DNA of 64,000 bases, taken from assembly GCA_009885795.1 (NCBI GenBank), contig VFKA01000008.1, forward strand, positions 83,626 through 147,625. The letters are read 5' to 3'. The position numbers and the translations under genes are program-made. The DNA comes from Rhodospirillales bacterium. Lineage in GTDB: Bacteria > Pseudomonadota > Alphaproteobacteria > Dongiales > Dongiaceae. The notes under the pieces were generated by a model that was not told where the DNA came from, did not search any database, and saw nothing but the letters and a program-made list of their open reading frames with translations. This document shows, piece by piece, positions 61,207-64,000 of the stretch (positions are counted from its first letter, which is position 1; each line of letters opens with the position of its first letter).

Positions 61207-61292
61207 CCTCATGGTGAGGAGCCGGCGAGCCTACTCCGCCGAAGCAGCCGCTTCAGCTGCGAAGGCTGGAAGCCGGCGTCTCGAACCATGAG
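61207..61292. repeat. TTCGAGACG/CCTCA-like palindromic repeat, diverged unit
   Basis: CTCATGGTGAGGAGCCGGCG at one end and CGCCGGCGTCTCGAACCATGAG at the other, with a CGAAGCAGCCGCTTCAGCTGCGAAG inner stem, read in parts. It lies just upstream of the VapC remnant in the 302-nt gap between liuA and mgtE. Confidence 0.65.
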
Positions 61293-61308
61293 CCTCCATC
61301 CGCCAAAC

Positions 61309-61416
61309 GCGATAGCCCTGGGTCGAGTCATTGCCGCCCAGGCGCGGTTGGAAAGTATGACGCTCGTCACCAACGACCGGGCCTTCCACGAGTTTCCGGT
61401 CGAGACCTTGTGGTGA
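61309..61416 (+). pseudogene. vapC: VapC (PIN-domain) toxin C-terminal remnant
   Basis: In frame from 61309 the sequence reads AIALGRVIAAQARLESMTLV and TNDRAFHEFPVETLW-stop, the C-terminal end of VapC toxins (usual DPFDRxLIAQAxxExLTLVTxDxAFxxYxVxxLW) with the last PIN Asp (TND) retained. The rest of the gene and any VapB partner are missing; a palindromic repeat sits where the N-terminal part should be. Confidence 0.82.
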
Positions 61417-61422
61417 CGCCGC

Positions 61423-62823
61423 CTACAACAGAAACAGGCTGGCGAGGCCAAGGAAGGAAAAGAACCCCAGCACGTCGGTGGTGGTGGTGAGGAACGGCCC
61501 GGCGGAGATCGCCGGGTCCATGTTCATGCGCGCGAGGCCGATCGGGATGACGGTGCCGGCGAGCCCGGCCCACATCATGTTGAAGACCAGCGCGGCGCCC
61601 AGTACCGCGCCCAGCGCCGCGCGGTCGAACCAGATCGCGGCGACGGCCCCCATGACGACCGCGAAAAGGACCGCGTTCAATGACGCGATCGCGGCTTCCT
61701 TGCCCACCGTGCGCCACACGTTGCTGCCCGGCGTGAGGTCGCGGGTCGCGAGCGCGCGGACCGTCACGGTCACGACCTGCATGCCGGCGTTTCCGCCCAT
61801 GGCGGCGACGATGGGCATGAGGACCGCGAGCGCCACCAGTTCCTCGATCGTCGCCTGGAACCGCGAGATCACGGCGGCGGCGATGATGGTGTTGACGAGC
61901 GTCACGCCGAGCCAGCGCATCCGCCGCCAAGCGGTGACGAAGGCCGAGGCGTGAAAGTCGGTCTCGGCGACGCCGTGCAGCGCCATTAAGTCTTCCTCGG
62001 TCTCGGCCTGGATCACGTGCATGATATCGTCGACGGTGATGACGCCGATGAGCCGGCCGCCATCGTCCACCACCGGCGCCGAGACCAGCGCATACTGCCG
62101 GAACATGTTGGCCGCCTCTTCCTGGTCCATGGTCGCCGGGATCGTGCGCGGGCCGCCCTCCATGATGTCGGCGAGTTTGACCGAGCGCCTGGCCCGCATG
62201 GCGCGGCTCAGAGGGACCGAACCCACGGGCGTGCGCGCCGGATCGACGACGAAGAGATCGTAGAAATGATCGGGCAGATCGTCCTTGGCGCGCAGGAAAT
62301 CGATGGTCTCGCCCACCGTCCATTGCATCGGCACCGCGACCAGCGCCCGCTGCATCAGCCGCCCGGCGCTGTCCTCGGGGAATGTCAGCCCTTCCTCGAG
62401 GATCGCCCGGTCGGCCGCCGGAACCGCATCGAGGATCCGCCGCTTCGCCTTCTCGTCGAGGTCCTGGAGCAGATCGACGGCATCGTCGGTGTCGAGCTCC
62501 CGGACCGCCGCCGCCACCTCGCGCGGCGTCAGTAGCTCAAGCACCTCCTCGCGCACCAGATCGTCGAGGTGGCTCAGTGTTTCCGGCTCGATGAAGCCGC
62601 GGGCGATGACGATGAACCGGCGGCGCTCGTCTGGGTTCAGCTGCTCCAGAAGATCGGCCATGTCGGCCGGATGCAGCGGCAGAACCAGGGTCTCGACCTC
62701 GGCGGCACGGTCTTCGGCCAAGGCCTCGCGCACCGCGCGGATGAGATCGGTCGACGGCCCGAAGGCGGCCTCTTCCTCCTCGTCGTCGATATCGTGCCGG
62801 CCGTAGCTGCGCGATTCGCTCAA
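61423..62823 (-). CDS. mgtE: magnesium transporter MgtE
   Basis: 466 residues, a full MgtE. N domain (about 30-150: [39 protein letters not shown]), two CBS domains (about 150-280: [60 protein letters not shown]), then five membrane helices ([57 protein letters not shown]). It gates Mg2+ uptake by cytoplasmic Mg2+. It starts at a TTG (62823) with GGAG upstream; no ATG is in frame nearby. Its promoter side faces the tRNA-Leu gene. Confidence 0.95.
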   Translation of the reverse strand: MSESRSYGRHDIDDEEEEAAFGPSTDLIRAVREALAEDRAAEVETLVLPLHPADMADLLEQLNPDERRRFIVIARGFIEPETLSHLDDLVREEVLELLTPREVAAAVRELDTDDAVDLLQDLDEKAKRRILDAVPAADRAILEEGLTFPEDSAGRLMQRALVAVPMQWTVGETIDFLRAKDDLPDHFYDLFVVDPARTPVGSVPLSRAMRARRSVKLADIMEGGPRTIPATMDQEEAANMFRQYALVSAPVVDDGGRLIGVITVDDIMHVIQAETEEDLMALHGVAETDFHASAFVTAWRRMRWLGVTLVNTIIAAAVISRFQATIEELVALAVLMPIVAAMGGNAGMQVVTVTVRALATRDLTPGSNVWRTVGKEAAIASLNAVLFAVVMGAVAAIWFDRAALGAVLGAALVFNMMWAGLAGTVIPIGLARMNMDPAISAGPFLTTTTDVLGFFSFLGLASLFLL

Positions 62824-62931
62824 GCGACCCGCTCCATCGGGCGGCCGATGTCGAGCGCGCTTATTCGCGGATCGTCGGCCATCGGTGGGCCTCGAACTTG
62901 CCGGAGTGCGTTACGAGCTTTTTTTCGTCCT

Positions 62932-63018
62932 TGGTGCGGTCGAGAAGACTCGAACTTCCACGGGATTTCTCCCACAGCGACCTCAACGCTGCGCGTCTAC
63001 CAGTTCCGCCACGACCGC
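62932..63018 (-). tRNA. tRNA-Leu (anticodon GAG)
   Basis: 87 nt on the minus strand, from GCGGTCG to CGACCGC-A-CCA. Acceptor stem GCGGTCG/CGACCGC pairs fully. D-loop TGGCGGAACTGGTAGACGC; anticodon stem CAGCG-TTGAGGT-CGCTG with anticodon GAG; long variable arm GTGGGAGAAATCCCGT (type II tRNA); T arm GGAAGTTCGAGTCTTC. The CCA end is encoded. It reads CUC/CUU leucine codons. Confidence 0.97.
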
Positions 63019-63136
63019 TTTTCCCTGCGACGACCTCACCCTGAGAAGGGGGAAGTCCAGCAAGGGGTATCTTATGCCCCGGCAGGACGCCTTTGCGGCT
63101 TGCCAGGATGACCGGCGGGGAATAGCAAATCGCCCT

Positions 63137-63796
63137 ATGCCTGGCAAGCGCGAGGGACCGCCGGTCTCACACGGCCTCGAATGGCTGACAAGCCCCGCCC
63201 CGGTCCCCTACCCCGGCGCGATGGCGTTCATGGAAGCACGGGTCGAGGCGATCCGGCTGGGCCGGGCGGCCGAGCTTGTCTGGCTCCTCGAGCATCCGCC
63301 GCTCTATACCGCCGGAACCAGCGCCGCGCCCGGCGAACTCCTGTCGAAAGAATTGCCGGTGTTCGCGACCGGCCGGGGCGGACGGATGACTTATCACGGG
63401 CCCGGCCAGCGCGTCGCCTATGCCATGCTCGACCTGAAGCGGCGCGGGCCCGATCTCAGGCGGTACGTCGGCGATCTCGAACGCTGGGTTATCGGCGCCT
63501 TGGCCAGGCTTGGCGTCGCGGCCATCCGCCGCGAGGGCCGGGTCGGCATCTGGGTGGCGCGAAGCGACCGCGAAGACAAGATCGCCGCCATCGGCGTGCG
63601 CGTGCGCCGTTGGGTCAGCTATCATGGCGTCTCGATCAACGTCGATTGCGACCTCGCCCACTATGCCGGCATCGTGCCCTGCGGCATCGCCGACGCGCGC
63701 CTCGGCGTCACCTCGCTGAAGGCCCTTGGGCTAGACGCCGGCATGGCCGATCTCGACCGGGCGCTCGAAGCGGAGTTCCCGGTCGTCTTCGGGTAG
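63137..63796 (+). CDS. lipB: octanoyltransferase LipB
   Basis: 219 residues from the ATG at 63137. LipB moves octanoyl from acyl carrier protein to lipoyl domains. Motifs: [33 protein letters not shown] (conserved His), the catalytic pair Cys in [17 protein letters not shown] and Lys in TSLKALG, and [14 protein letters not shown]. The length is normal. The ATG lacks a clear ribosome site, so the first 10-15 residues are not certain. Followed by palindromic repeats to the window end. Confidence 0.93.
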   Translation: MPGKREGPPVSHGLEWLTSPAPVPYPGAMAFMEARVEAIRLGRAAELVWLLEHPPLYTAGTSAAPGELLSKELPVFATGRGGRMTYHGPGQRVAYAMLDLKRRGPDLRRYVGDLERWVIGALARLGVAAIRREGRVGIWVARSDREDKIAAIGVRVRRWVSYHGVSINVDCDLAHYAGIVPCGIADARLGVTSLKALGLDAGMADLDRALEAEFPVVFG

Positions 63797-63828
63797 TGCC
63801 CAGTATCGCCAATGCGCGCCACGCGCGC

Positions 63829-63896
63829 CCTTTGAGACGCGCCCCCTCGGCAAGCTCGGGGTCGTCTTTTTCACAACAAGGGCCTCATCCTGAGAG
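63829..63896. repeat. diverged TTCGAGACG/CCTCA repeat after lipB
   Basis: CCTTTGAGACGCGCCCCCTCGG...CCTCATCCTGAGAGG, a worn double unit in which the mirrored half is partial. It fills part of the 204-nt stretch after lipB. Confidence 0.6.
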
Positions 63897-63929
63897 GTTG
63901 TGAAAGAATGCTGGTTCGCGGTTCCTGTG

Positions 63930-64000
63930 TGCTTCGAGACGGCCGCTGCGCGGCCTCCTCAGCATGAGGTCTTTTCTTTGTGCCATAAAGGCTTAACCTC
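63930..64000. repeat. second, inverted copy of the 8270-8341 repeat
   Basis: From GCTTCGAGACGGCCGCTGCG to TGCCATAAAGGCTTAACCTC the sequence is the reverse complement of 8270-8341 except for the T-run in the middle (one substitution and one length change). The window ends inside the repeat. Confidence 0.9.

Noticed and set aside
62921..62927. T-run near tRNA-Leu as terminator for it
   Set aside because: On the tRNA strand this is an A-run, and no stem precedes it.
62932..63018. tRNA-Leu as an integration site
   Set aside because: No integrase, no duplicated tRNA 3' end and no foreign block next to it.

Overview
The window is high-GC DNA from a heterotrophic, probably free-living alphaproteobacterium. 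This is inferred from gene content: a SUF cluster of iscR-sufBCDSUTA type, a choXWV choline importer, FNR/FixK-type TTGAN-N4-NTCAA boxes, a serralysin-type secretion locus, and intergenic palindromes of the TTCGAGACG...CTCCTCA(G/T)NATGAGG and GCCTGTCGAAG kinds that are common in that class. A Rhodospirillales-like relative is plausible, but the sequence alone does not settle it. No phage, integrase, transposase or CRISPR array was seen.

Layout. 0-1.3 kb: end of a polyamine-type ABC importer (permease partial at the left edge, binding-protein gene with an amber codon in its natural leader). 1.5-8.2 kb: complete SUF iron-sulfur assembly operon. 8.4-22.9 kb: a set of genes suited to low oxygen and dormancy. 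It holds a heme-cupredoxin-NirK fusion behind an FNR-type box, a hemerythrin, a pirin, an AMP/thymidine phosphorylase with a PRPP synthetase, pgi, an HPF/cold-shock fusion behind a second FNR-type box, an APH/P-loop-kinase fusion, a Usp protein and a Lon-like protease. 23-27.3 kb: choXWV and an EamA exporter. 27.3-34.8 kb: a response regulator with a frameshifted tail, an SDR, and a type I secretion pair with two protease-less RTX proteins.

34.9-39.5 kb: a TIGR03032 protein, a glycosyltransferase with a winged-helix-like tail, and malate synthase on the plus strand. 39.6-49.3 kb: a Cu P-type ATPase; an ACAD10/11-like acyl-CoA dehydrogenase with a class III aminotransferase; a TetR regulator with a perfect 10-bp-arm operator facing a radical SAM gene and a lipoprotein; a LvaA/ACAD11-like kinase; and an orphan HigA beside a HigB stump. 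49.3-61.1 kb: a long minus-strand operon for leucine/isovalerate breakdown (liuA, liuD, liuB and liuC homologues) interleaved with an FAD oxidoreductase, RidA, a DUF1989 protein, an SDR, a second acyl-CoA dehydrogenase, an HCCA-isomerase-like protein and a secreted endostatin/lectin-like protein. 61.2-64 kb: a VapC stump, mgtE, tRNA-Leu(GAG) and lipB.

At least four families of intergenic palindromic repeats punctuate the window. They supply hairpins, start or stop codons, and in one case a frameshifted protein tail. The most unusual items are the three-part nitrite reductase, the FNR-box-linked hibernation set, the TetR/radical SAM pair, the split ACAD10/11-type pathway, and the two decayed toxin genes.
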